Of a DNA stretch of 64,000 nt, positions 1-9,899 are shown piece after piece. This DNA is from Odobenus rosmarus divergens. Its lineage: Eukaryota; Chordata; Mammalia; Carnivora; Odobenidae. Both the position numbers and the translations under genes were made by a program. How positions within the stretch are numbered: position 1 is the stretch's first letter; each line of letters opens with the position of its first letter. Below the pieces are notes generated by a model that searched no databases, was not told where the DNA came from, and was given only the letters and a program-made list of their open reading frames with translations. The stretch covers positions 208,507 to 272,506 of the forward strand of contig NW_004450479.1 of the NCBI RefSeq assembly GCF_000321225.1, in the 5' to 3' direction.

Positions 1-1160
1 GTCTTGTCAATTTTTGCCATTCTAACTGGTATGAGGTGTTATATGTCAATGTGTTTTTGATTTGAATTTCCCTGATGGCTAATGATGTTGAACATTTTTT
101 CATGTGTCTCTTAGCTATTTGTCTTCTTTGGAGAAGTGTCTGTTCATGTCTTCTGCCCATTTTTTGACTTATTTGTTTTTTGGGCGTTGAGTTTGAGAAG
201 TTCTTTATACATCTTGGATACTGGCCCTTTATCTGTAGTGTCATTTGCAAATATCTTCTCCCATTCCGTGGGTTGTCTCTTTGTTTTGTTGACTGTTTCC
301 TTTGCTGTGCAGAAGCTTTTTATCTTGATAAAGTCCCAGAAGTTCATTTTCGCTTTTGTTTCCCTTGCCTTTGGAGACGTGTTTTGGAAGAAGCTGCTGT
401 GGCTGATGTTACTGCCTATGATCTCCATTTCTTAACTAGATTATTTGTTTCTTGGGTGTTGAGTTTAATAGGTTCTTTATAGATTTTGGATACTAGCCCT
501 TTATCAGATATGTTCTTTGCAAATATCTTCTCCCATTCTGTAGGCTGCCTTTTAGTTTTCTTGATTGTTTCCTTCACTGTGCAGAAGCTTTTTATCTTGA
601 TGAAGACCTAATAGTTCATTTTGGCTTTTGTTTCCCTTGTCTAGTAAGAAATTGCTATGGCTGATATCAAAGAGGTTCCTGCCTGTGTTCTCCTCTAGGA
701 TTTTGATGGATTCCTGTCACATTTGGGTCTTTCATCCATTTTGAATTTATTTCTGTGTGTGGTGTAAGAAAATGGTCCAGTTTCATTCTTCTGCGTATTG
801 CTGTCCAGTTTTCCCAACACCATTTGTTGAAGAGACTGTCTTTTTTCCACTGGATACTCTTTCCTGCTTTATTGAATATTAGTGTCCCATAGACTTGAGG
901 GTCCATTTCTCAGTTTTCTCTTCTGTTGCATTGATCTGTGTGTCTGTTTTTGTGCCAGTACCGCACTGTCTTGATGACCACAGTTTTGTAATAGAGCTTG
1001 AAGTCTGGAATCGTGATGCCTCCAGCTTTGCTTTCTTTTTTCCCCCCGAATTGCTTTGGCCATTTGGGGTCTTTTATGGTTTCATACAAATTTTAGGATT
1101 GTTTGTTCCAGGTCTGTAAAAAACGCTGGTGTTATTTTGATAGGAATTGTATTAAATGTG

Positions 1161-1221
1161 TGGATTGCATCCCAATGCAATCCACATAGTATAGTATGGA
1201 CACATACTATAGTATGTGTCC
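1161..1221. repeat. Nested palindromes inside the L1
   Basis: A perfect 24-nt palindrome spans 1198-1221 (half ggacacatacta). Just upstream, tggattgcat at 1161-1170 pairs with atgcaatcca at 1175-1184 around a 4-nt loop. Further partial copies of the tagtatgga motif surround them. Confidence 0.85.
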
Positions 1222-1312
1222 ACACATAGTATGGACATTGTAATAATGTTTCTTCTTCCAATCCATGAGTATGGAATGTTTTTCCATTTCTTTATGTCCT
1301 CTTCAATTTCTT

Positions 1313-2160
1313 TCATAAGTATTGCATAGTTTCAGAGTAAAGATCTTTTACCTCTTTGGTTAGGTTTATTCCTAGGTATTTTAGGGTTTTTGGTGCAGTT
1401 GTAAATGGGATCAATTCCTTGATTTCTGTTTCTGTTGCTTCATTATTGGTATATAGAAATGCAACAGATTTCTGTTCATTGATTTTATATCCTGCATGTA
1501 TTATTTCTACCAATTTTTTGGTAGATTCTTTCAGCTTTTCTACATAGAGTATCATGTCATCTGCAAATAGTGATAGTTTGACTTCTTCCTTGCCTATTTG
1601 GATGCCTTTTGTTTCTTTCTGTTGTCTGATTGCTGAGGCTAAGACTTCCAGTACTATGTTAAATAGTAATGGTGAGAGTGGACATCCCTTTCTTGTTCCT
1701 GACCATAGGGAAAAAGCTCTCAGTTTTTCCCCATTGAGGATGACCATAGCTGTGGGTCTTTCATGTATAGCTGTTGTGATGGTGAGCTGTGTTCCCTCTA
1801 TCCCTGCTTTGTTGAGGGTTTTTATCAAGAATGGATGCCATATTTTGTCAAATGCTTTTTCAGTATCTAGTGAGAGGATCATATGAATCTTATCCTTTCT
1901 TTTATTAATGTAGTACATCACATTGATTTGTGGATATTGAACCACCCTTGCAGCCCAGGAATAAATTCCACTTGGTCGTGGTGAATAGTCCTTTTAATGT
2001 ACTGTTGAATTTGATTTGCTAGTATTTTATTGAGAATTTTTTCATCCATATTCCTCAAGGTTATTGGCCTGTAAGTCTTCCTTTTAGTGGAGTCTTTGTC
2101 TGGTTTTGGTATCAGGGCAATGCTGACCTCATAGAAAGAGTTTGGGAGTTTTCTTTCCAT
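1313..2160 (-). pseudogene. L1 ORF2 reverse transcriptase fragment
   Basis: Two overlapping minus frames (1918-2160 and 1313-1945) give the RT fingers and palm: [11 protein letters not shown], then [27 protein letters not shown] and the catalytic FADDMILY box. A frameshift near 1930 separates the two. The YADD/FADD acids are kept, but the element is clearly non-coding as a whole. Confidence 0.9.
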
Positions 2161-2699
2161 TTCTGTTTTTTGGAACAGTTTGAGAAGAATAGGTATTAAT
2201 TCTTCTTTAAATATCTCATAGAATTCTGCTGGGAAACCATCTGGCCCTGGAATTTTGTTTGTTGGGAGATTTTAGATTACTGCTTCAATTTCTTTGCTGG
2301 TTATGAGTCTGTTCAAATTCTCTATTTCTTCCTGTTTCAGTTTAGGTAGTTTATACGTTTTTGGAAATGCATCCATTTCTTCCACATTGCCCAGTTAGTT
2401 GGCATATAGTTGCTCATAATAATCTCTTATAATTGTATTTCTGCAATGTTGTTTGTGATCTCTCCTTTTTCATTCATGATTTTATTTATTTGGGTCTTTT
2501 TTCTTTTTGATGAGTCTGGCCAGGGGTTTATCAATTTTATTAATTCTTTCAAAGAACCAGCTCTTAGTTTTGTTGATCTGTTCTACAGGGTTTTTTTTAT
2601 TTCAATATTATTTATTTCAGCTCTAATCTTTATTATTTCTTTCTTCTGCTGGGTTTAAGCTTTATTTGCTATTCCTTTCCAGCTCCTTTAGGTGTAAAG

Positions 2700-2951
2700 T
2701 TAGGTTGTGTATTTGAGACTTTTCTTGCTTCTTAAGGTCTGTATTGCTCTATACTTCCCTCTTAGAACTGCCTTCACTGCATCCCAAAGGTTCTGGAATG
2801 TTGTGCTTTCATTTTCATTTGTTTCTATGTATTTTTTAATTTCTTCCTTAATTTTCTGGTTAACCCATTCATTCTTTGTAGGATGTTCTTTAACCTCCAT
2901 GTATTGTGGTCTTCCCCAATTTTTTCTTGTGGTTGACTTTTCAAGTTTCAT
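2700..2951 (-). pseudogene. L1 ORF2 endonuclease-RT linker fragment
   Basis: The minus frame of 83 codons shows the charged linker typical of L1 ORF2, including [19 protein letters not shown] and [12 protein letters not shown]. It is out of frame with both the endonuclease piece (3035-3478) and the RT piece (1918-2160), so at least two frameshifts separate them. Confidence 0.85.
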
Positions 2952-3034
2952 AGTATTGTGGTCTGAAAATATGCATGGTATGATCTCAGTCTTTTTGTAC
3001 TTGTTGAGGGCTGATTTATGACCCAGAATGTGAT

Positions 3035-3478
3035 CTATCCTGGAGAAAGTTCCATGTGCACTGTGTATTCTGCTGCTTTAGAATAAAATGTTCTGAATAT
3101 ACCTGTTAAGTCAGTCTGGTCCAGTGTGTAAAACAAAGCCATTGCTTCCTTGTTGATCTTCTGCTTCGATGATCTGTCCATTGATGTGAGTGGGGTGTTA
3201 AAAGTCCCTACTATTATTGTATTATCATCAATGAGTTTCTTTTTGTTTGTTATTAATTGATTCATATATTTGGCTGCTCCCAGGTTGGGGGCATAAATAT
3301 TTACAATTGTTAGATCTTCTTGATGGGTAGACCCCTTAATTATGATAGAGTGCCCTTCTTCATCTCTTGTTACAATCTTTGGTTTAAAATCTAGTTTGTC
3401 TGATACAAGGATGGCTACCCCAGCTTTCTTTTGATGTCCATTAGCATGGTAGATGGTTCTCCACTCCCTCACTTTCAA
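3035..3478 (-). pseudogene. L1 ORF2 endonuclease-domain fragment
   Basis: The minus frame of 147 codons reads like the middle of the L1 APE-type endonuclease: GVAILVSDKLDF, then IVNIYAPN and a DNTIIVGTFNTPL stretch, where an active L1 normally has G-D-F-N. The aspartate of that catalytic motif appears as threonine (VGTFN), which by itself would disable the nuclease. The frame is not in phase with the reverse transcriptase part downstream. Confidence 0.85.
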
Positions 3479-3548
3479 CCTGCAGGTGTTTTTAGGTCTA
3501 AAATGAGTCTCTTGTGGGCAACTTATTAGATGGGTCTTGTTTTTTTTT

Positions 3549-3627
3549 TCAGCTCAGGTCTTGGTCTCAGGGTCGTGAGTTCAGGCCCTGCATTGGGCTC
3601 CACGCTGGGCATGGAGCCTACCTGTTA
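3549..3627 (+). mobile_element. CAN-SINE fragment (sense)
   Basis: The sequence from agctcaggtc through gggctccacgctgggcatgg to gagcctacctg matches the tRNA-derived body of an old carnivore SINE. The 5' tRNA head is missing. Confidence 0.75.
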
Positions 3628-3642
3628 AAAAAATCTTTTGTG

Positions 3643-3817
3643 GGGCGCCTGGGTGGCTCAGTCAGTTAAGCATCTGCCTTCAGCTCTGGTCATGATCCTG
3701 GGGTCCTGGGATCAAGTCCTGCGTCGGGCTGTCGGCTCAGCGGGGAGCCTGCTTCTCCCTCTCCCTCTGCTACTCCCCCTGCTTGTGCTCTCTCTCTCAA
3801 ATAAATAAAATCTTTTT
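3643..3817 (+). mobile_element. CAN-SINE, full-length, sense
   Basis: It starts gggcgcctgggtggctcag, has A/B-box-like tRNA sequence, a (CT)-rich stretch and an A-rich aataaataaaatc tail. A 15-nt target-site duplication, aaaaaatcttttgtg, flanks it at 3628-3642 and 3818-3832. Confidence 0.95.
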
Positions 3818-3832
3818 AAAAAATCTTTTGTG

Positions 3833-5960
3833 TTTTTAAATAAATGTCAGAGTCATTTGTTAATTTTCACAGAATCTCCAGTGAGGATTTTGATTGGAAT
3901 TATGTTGAATCCGTAGATCAGTTACAGGAGGACTGACTTCTTTATGGTATTCAGTTTTCCTAACAGTGAACATATCTCCATTTGTCTCTTTATCTCAGTA
4001 GCCATGCATGGTTTTCATACTAGAGGGCTTGCAATCCTTTAGTAAATTAATTCCTTGATATCTGGTTTCTAAAAAACATTTTTTATCAGCTTTACTGAGA
4101 TGTAATTCACATAAAATGCCCCTGCTTAAAGTGTACGATTCAGTGGTTTTTAGGACGTTCACAGTGTAGTGCAATCATCACCACTGTCTAATTTGGGGAC
4201 ATTGCCATCACCACAAGATAACACCCCCCCCCCATGTAGCTCTCTCGATCCCCCAGCTCCCAGCCAGGCCCACCGGCCCCCTTTCTGTCTCTGTGGGATT
4301 GCCCATTCTGGACATTTCCTGTAAGTGTTAGCACCAACGTGCTTTGGTCTCTATGACCGGCTTCCTTTGCTTTCTCATCACGTTGCAGCCTGTGTCAGAG
4401 CTCCGTTTCTTCCTTTGTGGCATCATGGTCCACTGTATGCAGGGACACATCTTGTTTATCCATATACCACTTGACGAGCATTCGGGTTGTTTCTCCTTTT
4501 AGCTGTTAGCAAAACGTGGCCATGAACATTCCTGTACACGTTCCTGTGTGGACAGATGTGTTCAGTTCTCGTGGGTATAGACCCAGGAGTGGTGTTGCTG
4601 GGCCATAGGGTTACTCCGTGTTTAGCATTTTGAGGAATTGCCAGACTGCTTTCCGGAGTAGCTGTACCACTTTACATTCTCACCAATAATATAGGAAAAT
4701 AATCTGATGTTTTTTGATATTATTGTAAGTGGCATCATGTAAAAAATTTTGTAGGTATAAAGAAATTAATTTAACTATATTTATTAATCTTGTATTCAGG
4801 AACCCTGCTAACTTTACTTTTAATTCCAATATTTCTCTGTTGATTCTTTTGGGTTGTTTATGTATACAATCATTTTTTCCTCTTTCTAAGCCTTGTGCTT
4901 TTTATTTCTTTTTCTTGACTTGAGTCTCTAGTCAGGTGTTAACCAGAAGTCACGATAGTGGGCATCCTCATCTCCTTTCCAATCTCAAAGAGCGCGCTGA
5001 ACCCTTTCCCTGTTAAGTACACTGTTTGCTGTGGATATTTATCATATCTGCCCTTAATAAAGTCAGGGAAGTTCTCTTCCAAAGCTGGAGAAAGAGCGGA
5101 TGGCCCAGGCGGAGGAAGGTCTTGTCGCTGCACCCGCTGGGCATGTCCCCCACAGCTGCTGGGGTCCTCTGCTCAGGGCCTGCCCCACGGGCGAGAAGAC
5201 CCCCAGCATCAGCGCAGATGTGGCCTCTGCACCCATTTTCTCCCAGTCTGGGGCGCTCCGTTCACTTTCTTGTTAAATCTGCACAAAAAATTTAAATTTT
5301 GATGAAGCCCCATTTGTCAAAGTTTTCTTTGAGGATTCTTTGCTTCACTCAGGGTCACCAAGATTCTTCTAAGAGTTTACGGTTTTAGCTCTCACATTTA
5401 GGTCCATGATCCACTTTGGATTCATTTTGTATGTGGTGGGGGTCTGTGTTCATTTTTCCCTTCCAGTCCCCAGGTCCCAGCCCCTTCTTTGCAGGTTCTC
5501 GGCTTGCAGTCTGCCTGTGGGTCTGCACACGCATCTCCTGCCCAGGCCGTAGCTCTGTGGCCATGAACTTTGAATCAGAAAGTGTAAGCTCTCCACCGTG
5601 TTTCTTCTTTTGTCAACACTGCCGTTCTGGTTCTTTATATCTCCGTGGGAATTTCAGGGGCAGCTTGCCAGTTTCTGTAAAAACTCAAGTTTGAGATTTG
5701 GATTTGGATTGTAGTGAATCCCTAGGTCAGTCTGGGGAGAATTGTTTTGTAATATCTAGTCTTCTGATCCATGAATGTGGGATGTCTCTCTGTTCATTTA
5801 GATCTTTCACTTCTTTCAACGATGTTTCCTAATTTCCACTGTACAAGTCTAGCACTTCTTTTGTTAAATGTATATGCGTTTTATTCTTTGATGTGACTGT
5901 GAATGTATTTTCTTAATTTTATTTTCAGATTGTTTGATGCTAGTATATAGAAATACAATT
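3833..5960 (-). mobile_element. Antisense L1 fragments, older
   Basis: This stretch is a mosaic of diverged L1 pieces on the minus strand. 4080-4690 is the L1 3' end and UTR (agatgtaattcacataaaatg, then the 'cattcgggttgtttct' and 'gtgttgctgggcc' motifs); 4690-5960 is ORF2-derived. No intact frame exists. A GC-richer patch at about 5085-5300 is part of the same diverged copy or a short unique insert. Confidence 0.75.
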
Positions 5961-7125
5961 GAACTTTTTAACTGTAATTTGTATTTATTTTTTTATCATT
6001 GTATTTTATTTCATCACAAGTGCACTCCTTAATCCCCATCACCTGTTTCACCCACCCCCCCGACCTGTCCTCTAGTGACCGTCAGTGTGTTCTGTAGTTC
6101 AGAGTGTGTTTCTGTTTGTTTCTCTCTTTTTCCCTTTGTTCGTTTGTTTTGTTTCTTAAATTCTGCATGTCAGTGAGATCATATGATAATTGTTTTTCTC
6201 TGATTGACTTATTTCACTTAGCATAACACCCTCCAGTTCCATCCACGTCATTGCAAATGGCAAGATCTCATTCCTTTTGATGGCTGCATAATATTCCATT
6301 GTGTATATATGCCACATCTTCTTTATCCATTCATCTGTCGATGGACATCTTGGCTCTTTCCACAGTTTGGCTATTGTGGACATTGCTGCTATAAACACTG
6401 GGGTGCAGGTGCCCCTTCGGGTCCCTACATTTGTATCTTTGGGGTAAATACCTGGTAGTGCAATTGCTGGGTCATGGGTAGCTCTATTTTCAACTTTTTG
6501 AAGAACCTCCATACTGTTTTCCAGAGGGGTTGCACCAGCTTGCATTCCCACCAAGAGTGTAGGAGGGTTCCCCTTTCTCCGCATCCTTGCCAACATCTGT
6601 CGTTTCCTGACTTGTTAATTTTAGCCATTCTGACAGGTATGAGGTGGTATCTCATCATGGTTTTGATTTGTATTTCCCTGATGCCAAGTGTTGTTGAGCA
6701 TTTTTTCATGTGTCTGTTGTCCATCTGTATTTTTCTTTAGAAGAATGTCTATTCATGTCTTTTGCCCATTTTTTTTTAAACTTTTTATTTATTTATTCTT
6801 GAGAGACAGAGAGAGAGAGAGAGGCAGAGGGAGAAGCAGGCTCCCCGCTGAGCAGGGAGCCCGATGTGGGACTCGATCCCAGGACCCTGGGATCATGACC
6901 TGAGCCGAAGGCAGACGCTTAACCATCTGAGCCACCCAGGCGCCCATTTTTAATTGGATTATTCATTTTGGGAGTGTTGAGTTTTATAAGTTCTTTATAT
7001 ATTTTACATTCTAGCCCTTTATGGGATGTGTTGTTTGCAAGTATCTTCTCCCATTCCATAGATTGCTTTTTTTTTTTTTTCATAGTGAAGCTTCTTCCAT
7101 GTGGCCTCTTCTCTCTTTTTAGTTG
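5960..7125 (-). mobile_element. Carnivore L1 3' end, antisense, split by a SINE
   Basis: From about 5980 the + strand shows the L1 3' UTR (atttcatcacaagtgcactcc, aatccccatcacc) followed by ORF2 C-terminal sequence. In minus orientation two overlapping frames (6156-6596 and 6425-6724) read IYTMEYYAAIKRNEILPFA and [17 protein letters not shown], the conserved C-terminal region of L1 ORF2. A SINE at 6774-6941 interrupts it. A T-run lies at about 7066-7080. Confidence 0.85.
6774..6941 (-). mobile_element. CAN-SINE, antisense, inserted in L1
   Basis: The T-rich start (ctttttatttatttattc), a GA-rich tract and the end tgagccacccaggcgccc are the reverse of a CAN-SINE. The target-site duplication gcccattttt lies at 6764-6773 and 6942-6951. 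Confidence 0.93.
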
Positions 7126-7238
7126 TGTCAGTCTTCAGATCCATTTCTGGGGTATTTGGGACGATTTGATAGTTGTCTAATTGTGTTCATGGTGTGAGGC
7201 ATGCCTAGGGTCCTCCTACTCTCCCACCATCTTCCTGC
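7060..7238 (-). mobile_element. Carnivore L1 5' UTR end, antisense
   Basis: Read on the minus strand it starts ggagcaggaagatggtggga and continues through tgaacacaattagacaac and aaatggatctgaagac, which I recognise as the start of carnivore L1 5' UTRs. It abuts an oppositely oriented L1 piece at about 7240. Confidence 0.6.
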
Positions 7239-7239
7239 T

Positions 7240-7460
7240 CCTAGTAGGTTGACTTTTAGTTTTGTGGATGAAAGACCTAAATGTGAGACTATAAAAATCC
7301 TGGAGGAGAACACAGGGAGTAATATCTTTGATATCAGCCGTAGCAACATTTTTCTAGATGTGTTCCTGAGACACAGGAAATAAAAACAAAAATAAACTAT
7401 TGGGACTTCATCAAAATAAAAAGTTTCTGCACAGTGAAGGAAACTATCAACAGAAATACA
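7240..7460 (+). mobile_element. Sense L1 ORF2 C-terminal fragment
   Basis: The + strand frame reads [14 protein letters not shown] followed by the 'gacttcatcaaaataaaaag' and 'ctgcacagtgaaggaaac' motifs of L1 ORF2. Its orientation is opposite to both neighbours, which fits an L1 5' inversion or a separate insertion. Confidence 0.8.
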
Positions 7461-8149
7461 ATTTATTTTTGTGTTTTGATCTTGTATTCTATGACCTTGC
7501 TGAACTTGTTTATTAAATAGCTTAGTATTTTTTTGTAGATTCTTTAGGATTTTCTAAATACAAAATCATGCCGTCTGCAAATCAAGGCAGTGTCATGTCT
7601 TCCTTTCCAATCTGGATGCCTTTTATCCTCCTTTCTTGTCTGGTTCCACTGACCAGAGGCTCCATGCAGTGCTGTGAGTGCGAGGGCACCTTTGAGATGT
7701 TAACTGGAGGGTTTTGTAGGTGCCTTTTATCAAGATGGGGAAGTTCCTTTCTATTCCTATTGAGAATTTTTATCCTGAATGACCATAAGATTTTGTGAAA
7801 TCCTTTTTCTGCATTTATTGAGATTGTCATATAGCAATTGTTCTTTTTTCTGTCCTTTTCACGTATGACATTAATTGGCTTTCAGATGGTGAAGCACCCT
7901 TCACTCCTGGGGAAATCCCACTAGACCATGGAACAGTCCTTCGTGTATGTTGCTGGTTGGCTTGCCAGTATTTGGTCAAACAGTCCTTTTGTCTATGTTC
8001 ATGCCCAGTATTGCTCTGTAGCTTTCTTATGGCCTCCTTATCTAGCGTCGGTACCGGCTAACGTCAGCCACTTAGAGGGAAGTGGGATGTATCCCTACCG
8101 CTGCTATTTCTGGAGACTTTGTGAAGGCAACGTACCATTTCTTCTTCTT

Positions 8150-8263
8150 TTCTTTTTTAAGATTTTATTTCTAAATAATCTCTACACCCAACGTGGGTCT
8201 CAAACTCACAACCCTGAGATCAAGAGTCACATGTGCCACTGACTAAGCCAGACAGGCGCCCCC
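8150..8263 (-). mobile_element. Old CAN-SINE fragment, antisense
   Basis: It begins taagattttatttctaaat, includes caaccctgagatcaagagtc and ends agacaggcgcccc. The GA-rich part is absent, as in older, shorter SINE subfamilies. Confidence 0.8.
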
Positions 8264-8352
8264 TTTTCTTCTTTAAATGTCTGGTAGAATTCACTCTTCA
8301 TGCCGTCTGAACTTGGACTTCCTTGTGGGGAGAGATTTTTAATTCCTAATTC

Positions 8353-8381
8353 AGTATATATATATATATATATATATATTA
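8353..8381. repeat. (TA)n microsatellite
   Basis: About 13 TA dinucleotides in a row sit inside the old L1. Confidence 0.95.
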
Positions 8382-8689
8382 CTTTTTATAGATCTATTTG
8401 GATTTTGTATTTCTTCTTTAGTGAATTTCGGACACCCACGTCTTTCTCGGAGTCGTGCGTTTCATCTGAACCGTCTTACTGGCCTGTGGTTGGTCCGGGC
8501 CCTCCCGCGGTTCTCTTCCCTTCTGTGAGGCCGGCCCTGCTGTCTTCCTCTTCGTCCCAAAATCTACTTCCTTGTGTCTTTTCTCTTTCTCTGTCCAGCT
8601 CAGGAGTCAACAGAGGACAGCTCACGGGCCAAAACCACTGGCAGCCTGTTTTTTATGGTCTCTAAGGTAAAAATGGTCTTTTTTTTTTT

Positions 8690-8812
8690 AAAGTGTTGTA
8701 AAAACAAAACAAACAAACAAACAGAAGAATATTGGCAGCAACCACATATGGCCGCAAAGACTAAAATATCTAGTATCTGGGCCTTTATAGAAAAAGTTTG
8801 CTGGTCTCTAGC
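8690..8812 (+). mobile_element. hAT-type non-autonomous DNA transposon fragment
   Basis: The segment atggccgcaaagactaaaat, then ctgggcctttatagaaaaag and tttgctg, is one end of a common mammalian hAT-Charlie-like relic; a longer member of the same family is at 30360-30556. The exact subfamily is not certain from memory. Confidence 0.6.
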
Positions 8813-9899
8813 ATAGCTAAAGGGTTGTTAAATTTCTTGTTGTTTTCAAAGAACCAACCATTGTCTCAGCTGATTTTTCTCTAGTGTTTTCCTTTTCTCT
8901 ATTTCTATATCTGCTCAAATCTTTACTATTTTCTTCTGTTTACTTTTCGTTTAGTTTGCTCTTTTTCGTTGCTGTTTCCTAAAAAACCTGTCTTTGTTGG
9001 CACAGGCATGGCCTTAGCTGTGTCGCTGTGTCACGTTTTCCCCTCCACTCAGCTCAGAAAACATCGTGGTTTCTTCTTACGCTCGCTGTCTGTCTGGAAG
9101 TGCCTTGTTCATCTCCACGTGTTGGGGGTAGATTTCCACAGTGTCCTCCTGTTTTTGATTTCTGACTTAATTTCGTTGTGGTCAGAGAACATACCTTCTG
9201 TGATCTCAGTACTTTGAACACTGTGGGCCCTGCCATGGGCTGAACGCTGGGCGATGGCACGGCCCCCCTTCTCTGCGGGCGCCCGTGCCGCAGTCCTGTC
9301 CGGTATGCATGGGGAGCGCCGAGTCCCAGCTCTTACCCATTTCTCTCCTCAGGACTGTGCATTTGTGCGGCTCCCTCCGGTGTTGCGGTGTGCAGCTGCA
9401 CTCGCAGCCGTCCCCTTTCTGACGGGTTGGACTCCGTCCCCAGGCCGCCCCCCTCTGTCTCCCGCGAGGGTCTTCCACCCTCTCCCATGTCCCCTCGTTC
9501 TGTCTTTGAGCCTGAAGTCTGTCTCTTGCAAATAGCATATGGGTGGATCTTGTTTTGTTTCTGTGTTTGTTTTTTAAAATGCAGTCTGACAGTCTTTACT
9601 TCTGGTTAAAGAATGAGTTTAATCACATTTGTTGTTTTTTACTTGACAGTGTGCATGCCTGCCATTCCCTGTTTATTTTCCATCTCACGCATTCATTCAT
9701 TCATTCCTCCATTCTTCCCCTGCTGCCTCTGCCTTTTTTACTGAATAGATATTTTCTGTGGTCTTACTTATGATTATTCATTTTTAACTCTTTTGAATTA
9801 TTTTCTTAATGGTTGCTTTCTGGGAGTCTTACTAGTGTGTTGTTTCGTATGTTTTACTCACGTGCCTAGTTACCCTTGTGCACCGGCCGCTGTGTCCGA

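Larger units (their letters stand above)
1..3540 (-). mobile_element. Antisense LINE-1, ORF2 region, degenerate
   Basis: The + strand reads as the reverse complement of L1 ORF2 throughout. In minus orientation it contains endonuclease, linker and reverse transcriptase pieces in several frames, so it is dead. The part near 189-660 holds two diverged copies of the same ORF2 stretch. Both L1 ends are out of view or truncated, and a SINE pair follows at 3540. It lies in the intron upstream of the first exon seen here. Confidence 0.9.

Noticed and set aside
3643..3715. tRNA-like A and B boxes
   Set aside because: Part of a tRNA-derived SINE, not a functional tRNA gene.
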